Assembly: GCA_037447215.1 (NCBI GenBank)
Contig: JBBIHB010000008.1
Span: 1-64,000, forward strand
DNA from: UBA1413 sp037447215
GTDB lineage: Bacteria > Bacteroidota > Bacteroidia > Bacteroidales > Prolixibacteraceae
Length of the DNA: 64,000 nucleotides
Reading direction: 5' to 3'
The position numbers were made by a program, and so were the translations under genes. Of this stretch, positions 27,338 through 37,300 are shown in pieces; positions within the stretch are counted from its first letter, which is position 1; every line of letters begins with the position of its first letter. The notes below the pieces were generated by a model. The model saw only the letters and a list, made by a program, of their open reading frames with translations. It searched no databases and was not told the origin of the DNA.

Positions 27338-28102
27338 CTAATCAAACTGGTTAATTTTTTCATCTACCAGTATTCGTCCGCAGTATTCGCAAACAATTAT
27401 TTTTTTTCGACTGGCAATATCGAGTTGGCGCTGTGGCGGAATTTTGTTGAAGCAACCACCACAGGCATCACGCTGTATGGTTACAACTGCCAGACCGTTT
27501 CGGGCATTTTTTCTGATACGTTTAAAAGCTGTCAGCAGACGTGGGTCGATAAATGATTCAATTTTTTCGGCCTTAATCCTGAGTTTATCTTCTTCAATTT
27601 TGGTTTCTTCGGTAATTTCTTCCAATTCTTTGTTTTTCCTGACTAGGTCATCCATCCTTTCACTGAGTTCCTGTTTCGAACTGGTAATGGCCTCTTTTTT
27701 GGCAGTCATATCGGTGGTAAACTCTTTGATCCTTTTTTCTGCCAATTGGATTTCAAGGGTCTGGTACTCAATTTCTTTTGCCAGGGAATCGAATTCGCGG
27801 TTGTTCCTTACATTGTTTTGCTGTTCGGTGTATTTGGCAATCAATGATTGAGATTCCTTGATGGCAATTTTTTTATTATGAGTAGCAGTTTCAAGGCTTC
27901 TAGTTTCATCGTCGAGATTATGAAGCCTGGTTTTCAAACCGGCAATTTCATCTTCAAGGTCTTGCACCTCGAGGGGTAATTCACCCCTTAATACTTTTAT
28001 TTTATCGATAGCTGAACCCACACTCTGGAGTTCGTGAAGTGCGCGCAGTTTTTCCTCAATCGAAATATCTTTCTCTTCTGCTCTTGCAAATTGAGTGTTC
28101 AT
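27338..28102 (-). CDS. Coiled-coil protein with C4-type zinc ribbon
   Basis: A 254-residue cytoplasmic protein. Residues about 10-185 are a long coiled coil rich in Glu, Lys and Leu. The C-terminus holds the C4 zinc ribbon CGGC...CEYCGRIL (zf-RING_7 family). Such proteins commonly follow nif3-type genes in bacteria and may bind nucleic acid, but the function is not established. It is transcribed with the Nif3-like gene 36 bases upstream and ends at the terminator 27267-27287. Confidence 0.88.
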   Translation of the reverse strand: MNTQFARAEEKDISIEEKLRALHELQSVGSAIDKIKVLRGELPLEVQDLEDEIAGLKTRLHNLDDETRSLETATHNKKIAIKESQSLIAKYTEQQNNVRNNREFDSLAKEIEYQTLEIQLAEKRIKEFTTDMTAKKEAITSSKQELSERMDDLVRKNKELEEITEETKIEEDKLRIKAEKIESFIDPRLLTAFKRIRKNARNGLAVVTIQRDACGGCFNKIPPQRQLDIASRKKIIVCEYCGRILVDEKINQFD

Positions 28103-28138
28103 AATAATTTAAAAATAAAATTTCAATATGTTTTGCAA

Positions 28139-29248
28139 TTAAATATGATAATGTACCGGGTTGGTGTTCACCTCCGATAAATGGACTGCAAATGTAGGAA
28201 AATTTTTTATAAGTAATTCAATAAAAAGTTCTTTGGTAAATTGTTCACTCTCGTAATGCCCTACATCGGCAATAACCATTTTTTCCCCCGGCTCAAAAAA
28301 CTGATGATATTTGATGTCTCCGGTTATAAAAATATCGGCTCCTGAGCTGATAGCATCCTTTATCAGGAATGAGCCTGCCCCTCCGCATACAGCAACTCGT
28401 GTGATTTTTTTTCCGGTAAGTGTTGAATGGCGAACAACCGGAACCTTGAAAATCGTCTTGAGTTCATTCAGGAAAGATAATTCCTCGGTGGGTTGCTCCA
28501 ATTCGCCGATTATTCCGGTTCCGGCTTTGAAGTAAAGGTTTTCGAGCGGATAAATATCATACGCTACCTCTTCGTAAGGGTGGGCAGTTAATAATGCGTT
28601 AACTATTTTTTTTTCGAGCCACGAAGGGAAAATTGTTTCAAACCTGATTTCAGGTTCGGTATGAAAAACCCCTTTCTCTCCTGCAAAAGGATTGGCAGCT
28701 TCACTTCCCCTGTAAGTACCGTTTCCTTCGATGTTGAAACTGCACCGGTCATATTCGCCTATATGTCCCGCACCGGCATCGAATATGGCATTTCTGACCT
28801 CAATGAGCTGTGCTGATGGGATGAAGGTGACCAGTTTCTTCAGCATTGATGGGGCAGGCCGAAGAACTTTCTGTTTTTTAAGATTGAGTTTACGTGCAAT
28901 CATGGTATTGACGCCCATCGAAACAGAATCGAGGTTGGTATGCGCTGCATAAATGGCAATGCTGTTTTGAATTGCCTTAAGGATTATCCGTTCAACAGAA
29001 TTGCTTCCGGTTATTTTCTTCAGTCCACCAAATATGACCGGGTGGTGGGCAATAATTAACCTGCAACCCTTTCCGATGGCCTCATCCACTACTTCTTCCG
29101 TTACATCGAGGGTAACAAGGGCAGCATCAATAGTGTCTGAAACAATACCAGTCTGCAGTCCCGAATTGTCATAGTTTTCCTGAAGGGATAGAGGTGCAAT
29201 CGTTTCAAGGTAATCGACAATTTCTCCAAGGGTAATTTTTCTGCTCAT
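28139..29248 (-). CDS. Nif3-like dinuclear metal protein (YqfO/YbgI family)
   Basis: A 369-residue protein with the metal-binding sites of the family: IIAHHPVIFGGLKKI, YAAHTNLDS and, near the C-terminus, DVGHYESEQ. The middle segment (about 125-230) is the PII-like insertion seen in longer members such as YqfO. Proteins of this family form toroidal hexamers with two metal ions; the enzyme activity is uncertain (a GTP cyclohydrolase type 2 label is not well supported). Its start overlaps the stop of the MerR-type gene by 4 bases, so the two are coupled. Confidence 0.9.
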   Translation of the reverse strand: MSRKITLGEIVDYLETIAPLSLQENYDNSGLQTGIVSDTIDAALVTLDVTEEVVDEAIGKGCRLIIAHHPVIFGGLKKITGSNSVERIILKAIQNSIAIYAAHTNLDSVSMGVNTMIARKLNLKKQKVLRPAPSMLKKLVTFIPSAQLIEVRNAIFDAGAGHIGEYDRCSFNIEGNGTYRGSEAANPFAGEKGVFHTEPEIRFETIFPSWLEKKIVNALLTAHPYEEVAYDIYPLENLYFKAGTGIIGELEQPTEELSFLNELKTIFKVPVVRHSTLTGKKITRVAVCGGAGSFLIKDAISSGADIFITGDIKYHQFFEPGEKMVIADVGHYESEQFTKELFIELLIKNFPTFAVHLSEVNTNPVHYHI

Positions 29249-29610
29249 TCAACTACTTTTTCATGCGTTTCGTCCCCAAGTTCATCCCTGAGGGCAATAA
29301 GCTGTTCTTTAATATCAAGCAAACGCTTGACAGCCTCGAAGGTTTTTGCAGTGCCTTCTTTATTTTTCTGAAGAAGTTGCCTGGCTCCTTTGAGGGTCAT
29401 GCCCTTTTCCTTCACCAGGTGGTAAATAAGCCTGAAATGTTCCAGGTCTTGTGGAGTAAATAGCCTGTTCCCTTTTTTATTTTTTGTGGGTTTCAATGTT
29501 GTAAATTCCTTGTCCCAGAAACGGATCAGTGATGTGTTTACCTGAAACATTTCGGCAACTTCACCTATGGAATAAAACACCTTTTCAATTTTTGGTTCTT
29601 TGTAAGGCAC
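29245..29610 (-). CDS. MerR-family transcriptional regulator
   Basis: A 121-residue protein. The MerR winged HTH is at about 11-80: FYSIGEVAEMFQVNTSLIRFWDKEF, then GNRLFTPQDLEHFRLI. The C-terminal helix is short, with no effector domain or cysteines, as in the small MerR proteins that sit beside nif3 and M23 genes in Bacteroidetes. The signal sensed is unknown. It lies 5 bases or more within a run M23-MerR-Nif3-zinc ribbon, probably one operon. Confidence 0.88.
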   Translation of the reverse strand: MPYKEPKIEKVFYSIGEVAEMFQVNTSLIRFWDKEFTTLKPTKNKKGNRLFTPQDLEHFRLIYHLVKEKGMTLKGARQLLQKNKEGTAKTFEAVKRLLDIKEQLIALRDELGDETHEKVVE

Positions 29611-29644
29611 AGGTATTTAATTTATCAAATGAATACTAAATATA

Positions 29645-30616
29645 TTAGTCGAAGCTTTGGCCCATATTCGACGATATGGCTATCATTCTTTCATATTCAT
29701 CAGGTGTAAGGTCCATATAGAAAAAATTTGCCGGATTTACAGCCTGCCCGTTGCGGTGTACCTCGTAATGGAGGTGGGGCGAGGTTGATGTTCCCGAATT
29801 GCCTACATACCCGATAACTTCACCACGTTTGATCCTTTGTCCGGGGCGCACGTTAAAATTGTGTAAGTGAGCATATAAAGTCGAATAACCGAATCCGTGG
29901 TCAATATGGATATATTTACCATAGCCTACCCTGGATGTGGTAACTTCGGTCACAACCCCGTCGCCGGTAGCATAAACCTCGGTACCTATCGGAGCGGTAA
30001 AATCGATTCCGTAATGAAACTTCCGTATCTTGTAAACGGGATGTATCCTGAAACCCCAACCTGATGCTGTTCGCTTCAGGTCAATGTTCGAAACCGGTTG
30101 AATGGCCGGAATTGAGGACAGCATTTTTTCTTTGTCGAGTGCAAGTTTCAGTACTTCGTCATACGATTTCGACTGAATATAGGCTTGTTTGGCAACTATA
30201 TCAAGTTTCCGGGCGGTAGAAATAACAAGTTCGCTGTTGCTCAGGTTTTCGAGATGTGCATACTTATTGACCCCACCAAAACCAGCTTTCCGGATGGTTG
30301 ACGGAATGGGATCGGTTTCAAAAATCACCCTGTAAATGTTGTCATCGCGTTGTTGGATGTCGTCAAGTACCTTTTCGATATCGGCAAGGTCTTTCTGCAT
30401 CAGTTTTATTTGTGTGAGCAGGCGCTGGTTTTCACGTGCTACTGCTTTGGTGCGCGGCGTTTCGTAATGATTGATGATAAAAATTACCAATACGATGGCA
30501 AAAGCAAGGCTGCTGGTAAAGTAGGCAAAAAACCGGGCTAATCTCTCTTTGAGCGAAACACCATGTTGCTCATAGTTTAAGGTTTCCGGATTAAAACGAT
30601 ACTTTTTTTTAACCAT
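29645..30616 (-). CDS. Membrane-anchored M23 family metallopeptidase
   Basis: A 323-residue protein. One transmembrane helix (about 33-52, SSLAFAIVLVIFIINH) anchors a periplasmic coiled coil (about 55-90), followed by a LytM/M23 domain with HYGIDF (HxxxD zinc ligands), HIDHGFGYSTLYAHL and HLHYEV (HxH). All zinc ligands are present, so it should cut peptidoglycan cross-bridges. The longer frame starts with TTG at 30646; I chose ATG 30616 (MVKKKYRF), typical for these proteins. Divergent from alaS, an arrangement common in the phylum. Confidence 0.9.
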   Translation of the reverse strand: MVKKKYRFNPETLNYEQHGVSLKERLARFFAYFTSSLAFAIVLVIFIINHYETPRTKAVARENQRLLTQIKLMQKDLADIEKVLDDIQQRDDNIYRVIFETDPIPSTIRKAGFGGVNKYAHLENLSNSELVISTARKLDIVAKQAYIQSKSYDEVLKLALDKEKMLSSIPAIQPVSNIDLKRTASGWGFRIHPVYKIRKFHYGIDFTAPIGTEVYATGDGVVTEVTTSRVGYGKYIHIDHGFGYSTLYAHLHNFNVRPGQRIKRGEVIGYVGNSGTSTSPHLHYEVHRNGQAVNPANFFYMDLTPDEYERMIAISSNMGQSFD

Positions 30617-30675
30617 ATACAATTTTTTTATTTCTTCGCTTTTCAATTAAGGAATAGTGGATTATTTCCCATAAA

Positions 30676-30722
30676 TTTGTGCCCTTTTTACGGTCAGAAT
30701 GCACAAAGAAAGGGCAAAAATA
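30676..30722 (-). promoter_or_regulatory. Promoter of the M23 operon with interleaved inverted repeats
   Basis: CAAAAATA at 30715-30722 is TATTTTTG on the minus strand, a TAnnTTTG element. Two overlapping inverted repeats lie beside it: TTTGTGC (30676-30682) with GCACAAA (30701-30707), and GCCCTTT (30681-30687) with AAAGGGC (30709-30715). They share bases and cannot both form at once. Confidence 0.45.
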
Positions 30723-30804
30723 GCATTTATGCCGGTTGTTAAGGGGGTAACCTGTTTCGTTTAATAATTTTTAACAAACATTGTTTATAAATTCTTAAAA
30801 TAAT

Positions 30805-33378
30805 ATGTCGTTGAAATCCAAAGAAATACGTAATAAGTTTCTTGATTTTTTTGCTGAAAAAGGACATCAGATTGTACCTTCGGCACCTATGGTGGTTAAG
30901 GACGATCCAACCCTGATGTTTACCAATGCAGGGATGAACCAGTTTAAAGATTTATTCCTTGGCAATGAACCTGTAAAATGGAGCCGTATTGCCGATACAC
31001 AGAAATGCTTAAGGGTTTCGGGAAAGCATAACGATTTGGAAGAGGTTGGCCTGGATACCTATCACCATACCATGTTTGAGATGCTCGGAAACTGGTCGTT
31101 TGGCGATTATTTCAAAAAGGAAGCCATCGAATGGGCATGGGAACTGCTGGTAGAGCGGTATGGCATTTCGCCCGACCGTTTGTACGCAACCATTTTCGAA
31201 GGTGATGTTTCAGAAAATCTGGAGCGCGATGAAGAAGCTGCCGCATTATGGGCAAAATTCCTGCCCGGAGAACGTATCCTGAACGGCAGTAAAAAAGATA
31301 ATTTCTGGGAAATGGGCGACAGTGGCCCATGTGGACCCTGTTCGGAGATACATGTGGATATTCGCGATAATGAAGAGCGGCAGAAAATACCCGGACGCGA
31401 ACTTGTAAATCAGGGACACCCGCAGGTAATCGAAATCTGGAATCTCGTATTTATTCAGTTTAACCGCAAAGTAAACGGTTTGCTCGAGGAGCTGCCTGCC
31501 AGGCATGTGGATACAGGTATGGGGTTCGAACGGCTTTGTATGGTTATACAGGGAAAAAAATCGAACTACGATACCGATGTTTTTCAGTCGATAATTTCAC
31601 AAATAGGAATATTATGTAATAAAAAATACGGAGCCAATGAGAAGTCGGATATTGCCATGCGTGTGGTGGCCGACCACTTGAGGGCAGTTTCGTTTGCCAT
31701 TGCTGATGGTCAGTTGCCATCGAATAACAAAGCCGGATATGTGATCAGGCGGATTTTACGGAGAGCTGTCCGTTACGGCTATACTTTCCTCGGATTCCGT
31801 GAACCTTTTATCTTTAAACTTGTGGCATCGCTGAAAGACTCCATGGGTGAATTGTTCCCGGAACTTGGAGCCCAGCAGGTACTCATTGAAAAGGTAATAC
31901 ACGAAGAAGAAGAATCGTTTTTACGTACCCTTGAAACAGGGATACGCCTTCTGGAGCTATTAACTGAAAAAGCAAAATCGGAAGGGAAAAGCGAAATTGG
32001 CGGGAAAGATGCATTTACACTTTATGACACCTTCGGATTTCCGCTCGACCTTACGCAACTCATAGCCCGTGAGAATAATCTCGATGTGAATGGATACGAA
32101 TTCGACCTCGAAATGAAGGCACAGAAAGAGCGCTCGCGTTCTGCTGCTGTTCAGGAAACCGACGACTGGGTAGAACTGAAAAAAATCGAAAAAGTTGAAT
32201 TTGTAGGCTATACCCTACACGATGTTGACACTGAAATTGCCCGTTATCGGAAGGTAACACAAAAAGGTAAATCGTATTATCAGGTAGTACTTGAAAAAAC
32301 ACCGTTTTATGCAGAATCGGGCGGCCAGGTGGGCGACTCGGGATATCTGGAGTTTAATGGAGAAATGGTTCAGGTATTGGATACTCAGAAAGAAAATAAC
32401 CTAATCGTTCATATTGTTGCGAATTTGCCATCCGATCCTTCAGCTATTTTCAGGGCCGTGGTCAATATGGATGCCCGATTGAGTACGGCCAACAACCATA
32501 CGGCAACACATCTGCTCGATCACGCATTGAGGGAAATACTTGGCAAACATGTTGAGCAGAAAGGCTCACTCGTACACCCCGATTATATAAGGTTCGACTT
32601 TTCACACTTCGGGAAAATGACAAGCGAGGAACTGATGGCCGTTCAAAAAATGGTGAACCAAATGATCAGGAAAAACCTTTCACAGGAAGAAATCTCGGGT
32701 GTTTCGTTTGATGAAGCACGACAAATGGGAGCCATTGCTTTGTTTGGCGAAAAATATGGCGATACAGTAAGGGTAATCCGTTTTGGTGAATCTATTGAGT
32801 TGTGTGGTGGAACACATGTACATTCCACAGGGCAGATAGGGCAGTTTATTATTCTATCGGAAAGTGCAATATCGGCAGGGGTACGGAGGATCGAAGCCAT
32901 TACCGGAGAAAAAGCCGACCATTACATCAGCCAACGATTGGATGAACTTTCCGGAACAAAAGCTTTGTTCAGCCAGACCGGTAACCTGAAGAAATCGGTT
33001 GAAGAACTTATGGACGAAAATAACCGGTTGCGGAAACAAATCGAAGAATATGAGCGCAAAACAGCTTCAGCCATAAAAGAAGAACTGAAACGGAACCTCG
33101 AAAAAGCAGGCGATATAAACATTATTGTTGCTCAACCTCAACTAAATTCCACCCAGGCTTTGAAAGACCTTGCCTTTCAACTGAAAGGCGAAATTCCAAA
33201 TCTTTATCTGGTACTGGGTATTGCCCTTGAGGGAAAGCCTTCACTTACCGTTATGATTTCGGAAGAATTGGTCGGTAAGCACAGATTGGATGCAGGGAAA
33301 ATAGTCCGCGAAGCAGCAAAAGAGATGAAGGGGGGGGTGGACAACCTTTTTATGCCACCGCCGGCGGAAAAGATATAA
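30805..33378 (+). CDS. alaS: Alanyl-tRNA synthetase, C-terminus frameshifted
   Basis: An 857-residue frame with all domains of AlaRS: the aminoacylation core (VPSAPMVVKDDPTLMFTNAGMNQFKD, HHTMFEMLGNWSFGDYFK), the editing domain (HTATHLLDHALREILG, CGGTHVHSTGQIG) and most of the oligomerisation domain (DENNRLRKQIEEYERK). At an eight-G tract (33330-33337) the frame leaves the family pattern: adding one G restores the expected glycine-rich GGGGQPFYATAGGKDITGL and an ending VDKL at TAA 33429-33431. The enzyme is essential, so a missed base in the draft is the simplest explanation; real frameshifting or a tolerated truncation are alternatives. It is transcribed divergently from the M23 gene. Confidence 0.95.
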   Translation: MSLKSKEIRNKFLDFFAEKGHQIVPSAPMVVKDDPTLMFTNAGMNQFKDLFLGNEPVKWSRIADTQKCLRVSGKHNDLEEVGLDTYHHTMFEMLGNWSFGDYFKKEAIEWAWELLVERYGISPDRLYATIFEGDVSENLERDEEAAALWAKFLPGERILNGSKKDNFWEMGDSGPCGPCSEIHVDIRDNEERQKIPGRELVNQGHPQVIEIWNLVFIQFNRKVNGLLEELPARHVDTGMGFERLCMVIQGKKSNYDTDVFQSIISQIGILCNKKYGANEKSDIAMRVVADHLRAVSFAIADGQLPSNNKAGYVIRRILRRAVRYGYTFLGFREPFIFKLVASLKDSMGELFPELGAQQVLIEKVIHEEEESFLRTLETGIRLLELLTEKAKSEGKSEIGGKDAFTLYDTFGFPLDLTQLIARENNLDVNGYEFDLEMKAQKERSRSAAVQETDDWVELKKIEKVEFVGYTLHDVDTEIARYRKVTQKGKSYYQVVLEKTPFYAESGGQVGDSGYLEFNGEMVQVLDTQKENNLIVHIVANLPSDPSAIFRAVVNMDARLSTANNHTATHLLDHALREILGKHVEQKGSLVHPDYIRFDFSHFGKMTSEELMAVQKMVNQMIRKNLSQEEISGVSFDEARQMGAIALFGEKYGDTVRVIRFGESIELCGGTHVHSTGQIGQFIILSESAISAGVRRIEAITGEKADHYISQRLDELSGTKALFSQTGNLKKSVEELMDENNRLRKQIEEYERKTASAIKEELKRNLEKAGDINIIVAQPQLNSTQALKDLAFQLKGEIPNLYLVLGIALEGKPSLTVMISEELVGKHRLDAGKIVREAAKEMKGGVDNLFMPPPAEKI

Positions 33379-33431
33379 CTGGTTTGCAGGCAGCCATGGA
33401 AAAAGCCAGAACGTTTGTTGACAAGTTATAA
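33330..33431 (+). other. G8 tract and displaced C-terminal codons of alaS
   Basis: Reading from 33338 with one extra G gives the conserved AlaRS tail (QPFYATAGGKDITGLQAAME and ending in VDKL), stopping at 33429-33431. This shows where the intact gene should end. Confidence 0.85.
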
Positions 33432-33476
33432 CAGTTTATTATTTTTAATGGCACAAATTGGAGGTTATGAAATCTT

Positions 33477-34252
33477 TTACAAATAACATTGAAAATTTAA
33501 TTCATTTGACTGCCCTTTCATTTCAATACCCCGGTTTACGATAAATTTCTGAAAATCTTCGAGTAGTGTACTGTTTTGCCTGAAATCAGGCGGGTTCGCT
33601 TTTTTGTTTTTGGGCAAATGCAAACATGGACCCGGCCGATTCGATGATATTCCACTCTACAGGGTGCAAATGGTAACAACCATTGGTGATATGGGTAGTC
33701 CCTATATTTTTGTTTGCAGCAATCTGTTTCACATTCTGGTGGGGATAAGGGTGCCAAGTAGTATTTGAAACGGAAGGGATTCAAATCAATTAAAACAGCC
33801 GTTGCAACTTTGGGTTCGTGACAAAGTCTGGAAATTGCACCATTGCCGGGATATAAATTAACGTTGGTTTTTGCCTGTTTGGTTAGGGTAATTTCGCAGG
33901 TATCCATCCGTGATTGGGTTCCTGAAATAGCGTTAAAGTCTGGTGCAGCCTTAGCTTTCAATCTAAAGATGTTCATCTGGAGGCAGGCTTTGGGAAGTAA
34001 ATTGTCCGACCGGCGAGTCGGTTTCATCAGTTAAAATTACGGTAAGATTGTTTCCTAAGGCACTAAAGTAGCAGCACAACCACCCAATCCTGCTACGCAT
34101 ATTGCCACATCAGTTTGAAACTGATCCGGAAAACCTCGAATGCCGGATTTCGGGACTGATTTTAATTTTGAAGCTGAAAATGCGGTAACCAAAGGATAGG
34201 TTGCTAAACTCCCTCCGGGTATGAAGCTGATAAATAATTTTTTTCTATTCAT
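33477..34252 (-). pseudogene. Remnant of an FAD-dependent oxidoreductase
   Basis: Fragments in different frames match one family of secreted FAD-dependent oxidoreductases. The N-terminus is MNRKKLFISFIPGGSLATYP then DVAICVAGLGGCAAT (a dinucleotide-binding loop with GxxxxA instead of GxGxxG). After a frameshift follow ILTDETDSPVGQFTSQSLPPDEHL and NVNLYPGNGAISRLCHEPKVATAVL. A jump then leads to TTHITNGCYHLHPVEWNII and ESAGSMFAFAQKQ near the end. Intact members have about 550 or more residues; here 776 bases remain, so a large internal part is deleted and several stops interrupt it. No function is expected. The 492-base open frame at 33536-34027 is a by-product of this decay. Confidence 0.75.
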
Positions 34253-34361
34253 AGCAATTGGTTTGTCAGGGCAAAATTTTAACAATTACTAAACCATTTT
34301 AAATATTATTTTGAATCATTCTAAAAAAGATATAATTTCAGCGCCAAAATTTTTGACTAAA

Positions 34362-37300
34362 ATGAGACAAATCTGGATTTATCTGACATCCCTTTCAACC
34401 ATGGCTTTTTTATTCCTGGTGCTTGCATTTTCGATGGCTATTGCCACATTTATTGAAACCGGTTACGGTACCCCGGCTGCACGGGTACTGGTTTACAATG
34501 CCTGGTGGTTTGAGTTGATCTGGCTTCTGCTAGCCATAAACCTGGTTGATAACATGTGGAAATTCAAGCAATATAAAGCGAAATCGTTCACCATGTTTAT
34601 GTTTCACATATCGTTTCTGGTCATTATCATTGGTGCAGCCATCACACGGTATATCAGTTTCGAAGGGACGATGCACATTCGCGAAGGAAGGACTTCGGAT
34701 TATATTCTCTCGAACCATAACTATTTTTATGCTGCTGCAGATGACGATGAACTGGAACTGAATGTAGAGTTTTCGGAGATAACTCCCCGTCGGTTAAAAG
34801 GTTCCTTGAACGTAAATAATAGGAAAATCAGGATCAGATCCGTGGGGTATATAACCAATGCGGTCAGGACACCTGTACCTTCCGATCAGGGTGAGCCTGT
34901 AGTCGATTTTGTGATTTCGGCGCCCGGGGGGCATGGTATGCAAAGTTTTATACTCGAAAAAGGCCAGCACTTGAATTACCCCGGTTTTTCAGTAGGTTTT
35001 GAATCTTCATATCCGGTTGATAACCATCTTTTTGTGTATAATGGGCAACTCATTTTAATAGCTTCGGATACCATCAGTCAGACAGCAATGGGAGCACAGG
35101 AGTCCATTCGTATTCATCCTGGCGATACAATTACTTTACAGCGGATGTTCATTTATAATATTGGAGATATACGTTTCCTGATCAGGAATTTTTATGAAAA
35201 AGCAATATTCACTGCAACCAAAAATACTCAGGAAAAGACCGGCGAAAATGCTGTACTGGTAAAGCTATCGGATGGGAACAATGAAAAAGTAGTGCCGGTT
35301 TTTGGTCATCCGGGCTATGTCCCCGACACTGTTTCGGTGCAATGGAATGGACAAAAGATAGAAATGGCTTATGGGGCTGAAAAAATATTCCTGCCTTTTG
35401 CCTTGCATCTTCGTGAATTCCAGCTCGATCGGTATCCGGGCTCTGATTCGCCTTCGTCTTATGCTTCGGAAGTTACACTGATTGATGAAGAGAAAAATAT
35501 TAAACGCGATTTACGAATATATATGAATAACACCTTGACATACAGGGGATATAAATTTTTCCAGTCATCTTACGACCAGGATGAACAGGGAACTGTTTTA
35601 TCAGTCAACCACGACTTTTGGGGGACATGGATTACCTATTTCGGTTATCTTTTACTTACTCTTGGGATGATTCTTTCGCTCATTAATCCAAATTCTCATT
35701 TCAGAAATCTGGCCCGCAGGTTAAAAAAGCTTTCCGTATCGAAAGCCACGGCAACCATTTTGATGGTACTGTTGTTTTACAACGGCTGGTCGCAGCCAGG
35801 AAGTGCTGCGCAGATACCTGCTATCGACAAACAGATCAGTTCCGAATTCAGTAAATTATGGGTTCACAGTCCTGATGGCAGGATAAAACCGGTTGGAACA
35901 CTTGCCAGTGAAGTGGTACGTAAACTCAGTCGTAAACAAAACTTGTACGGAAAATCGCCTGATGAAGTGGTACTGAGCATGATGGTATATCCCGAAATGT
36001 GGCAGCGGTTGCCGATATTGAAAATTTCGAATAAAACTCTGGCAGCAACGCTTGGGGCTAATGGATCATATATTTCACTGGTCGATCTGTTTGACGAACA
36101 GGGACAATACAGAATTATTGAGGAAGTAAGGGCAGCTTATAACAAAGCGCCAGCATTACGCAACAGGGTCGAAAAAGAATATCTGTACCTTGATGAAAAA
36201 GTGAACATCAGTTTCATGATTTCACGGGCCAATTTGCTGGCTTTATTCCCGGTTTCGGACCCGACTAAGCCATGGCTGAAACCAGGGAGCCTGGATATGG
36301 GGCTTACCGGGGGCGACTCACTTTTCGTTGCCAGTGGGATTGATGTTTTTAAACAGTTTGTTGCGGAAAACAAAAAAGCTGATGCCCTGCAGGTAATTGC
36401 TGCTGTATCTGTATTTCAGGAGAAATATGGAAGCGATCTTTTGCCTTCGGCCTCCAAGAATAANNNNNNNNNNGCCGAAATATTTTATAACCGTGTAAAC
36501 CCATTTGAAAGGGCATACCCATGGTACCTTGCTTTCGGGTTTCTGCTTTTGTTGATCCTTTTTATCAATATTTTCAGGGCCAAACCTTTGCCCTTGTGGC
36601 TAAAGTATTCCTTCTACTGTTTAATTGGGGTTTTGTTTGCATTACACACCATTGGGCTGATCCTCAGGTGGTATATTGCCGGGCACGCACCCTGGAGCAA
36701 TGGTTACGAATCGGTGGTGTATGTGGCATGGGCCGCTATGCTGGCCGGTTTTCTGTTTGGAAGAAAGTATCCAATGGTTGTGGGTATAGCCGCATTCCTC
36801 ACCGGAATTTCGCTGTTTGTGGCACACCTCAATTGGATGAACCCCGAAATAACACCCCTTGTCCCGGTACTTAAATCATATTGGCTAATCATACATGTGG
36901 CTGTTATTACGGCCAGTTACGGTTTCATCGGGTTAAGTGCATTTATCGGGATACTGGTCATGATACTTATCATTATCCGGAACATTGAAAACGGCAAAAA
37001 AGTAACACTTATCATCGACCAACTTACTACCATCAGTGAAATGTCGGTAACTGTTGGTTTGTATTTCCTCACTATGGGAACCTTCTTTGGAGCTATCTGG
37101 GCAAACGAAAGCTGGGGCCGATACTGGGGGTGGGATCCAAAAGAGACTTGGTCGCTTATCACAATGGTGGTTTATTCGTTTATCGTTCACATTAGGCTAA
37201 TCCCTTCACTCAAAGGGGTTTATAATTATAACCTTGCAGCTATAATTGGATTTCTGTCGGTATTGATGACATATTTCGGGGTAAACTATTACCTGACAGG

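Noticed and set aside
33536..34027. 163-codon minus-strand open frame
   Set aside because: It contains only part of the FAD oxidoreductase remnant in frame; other parts of the same protein continue in different frames, so it is a product of decay.
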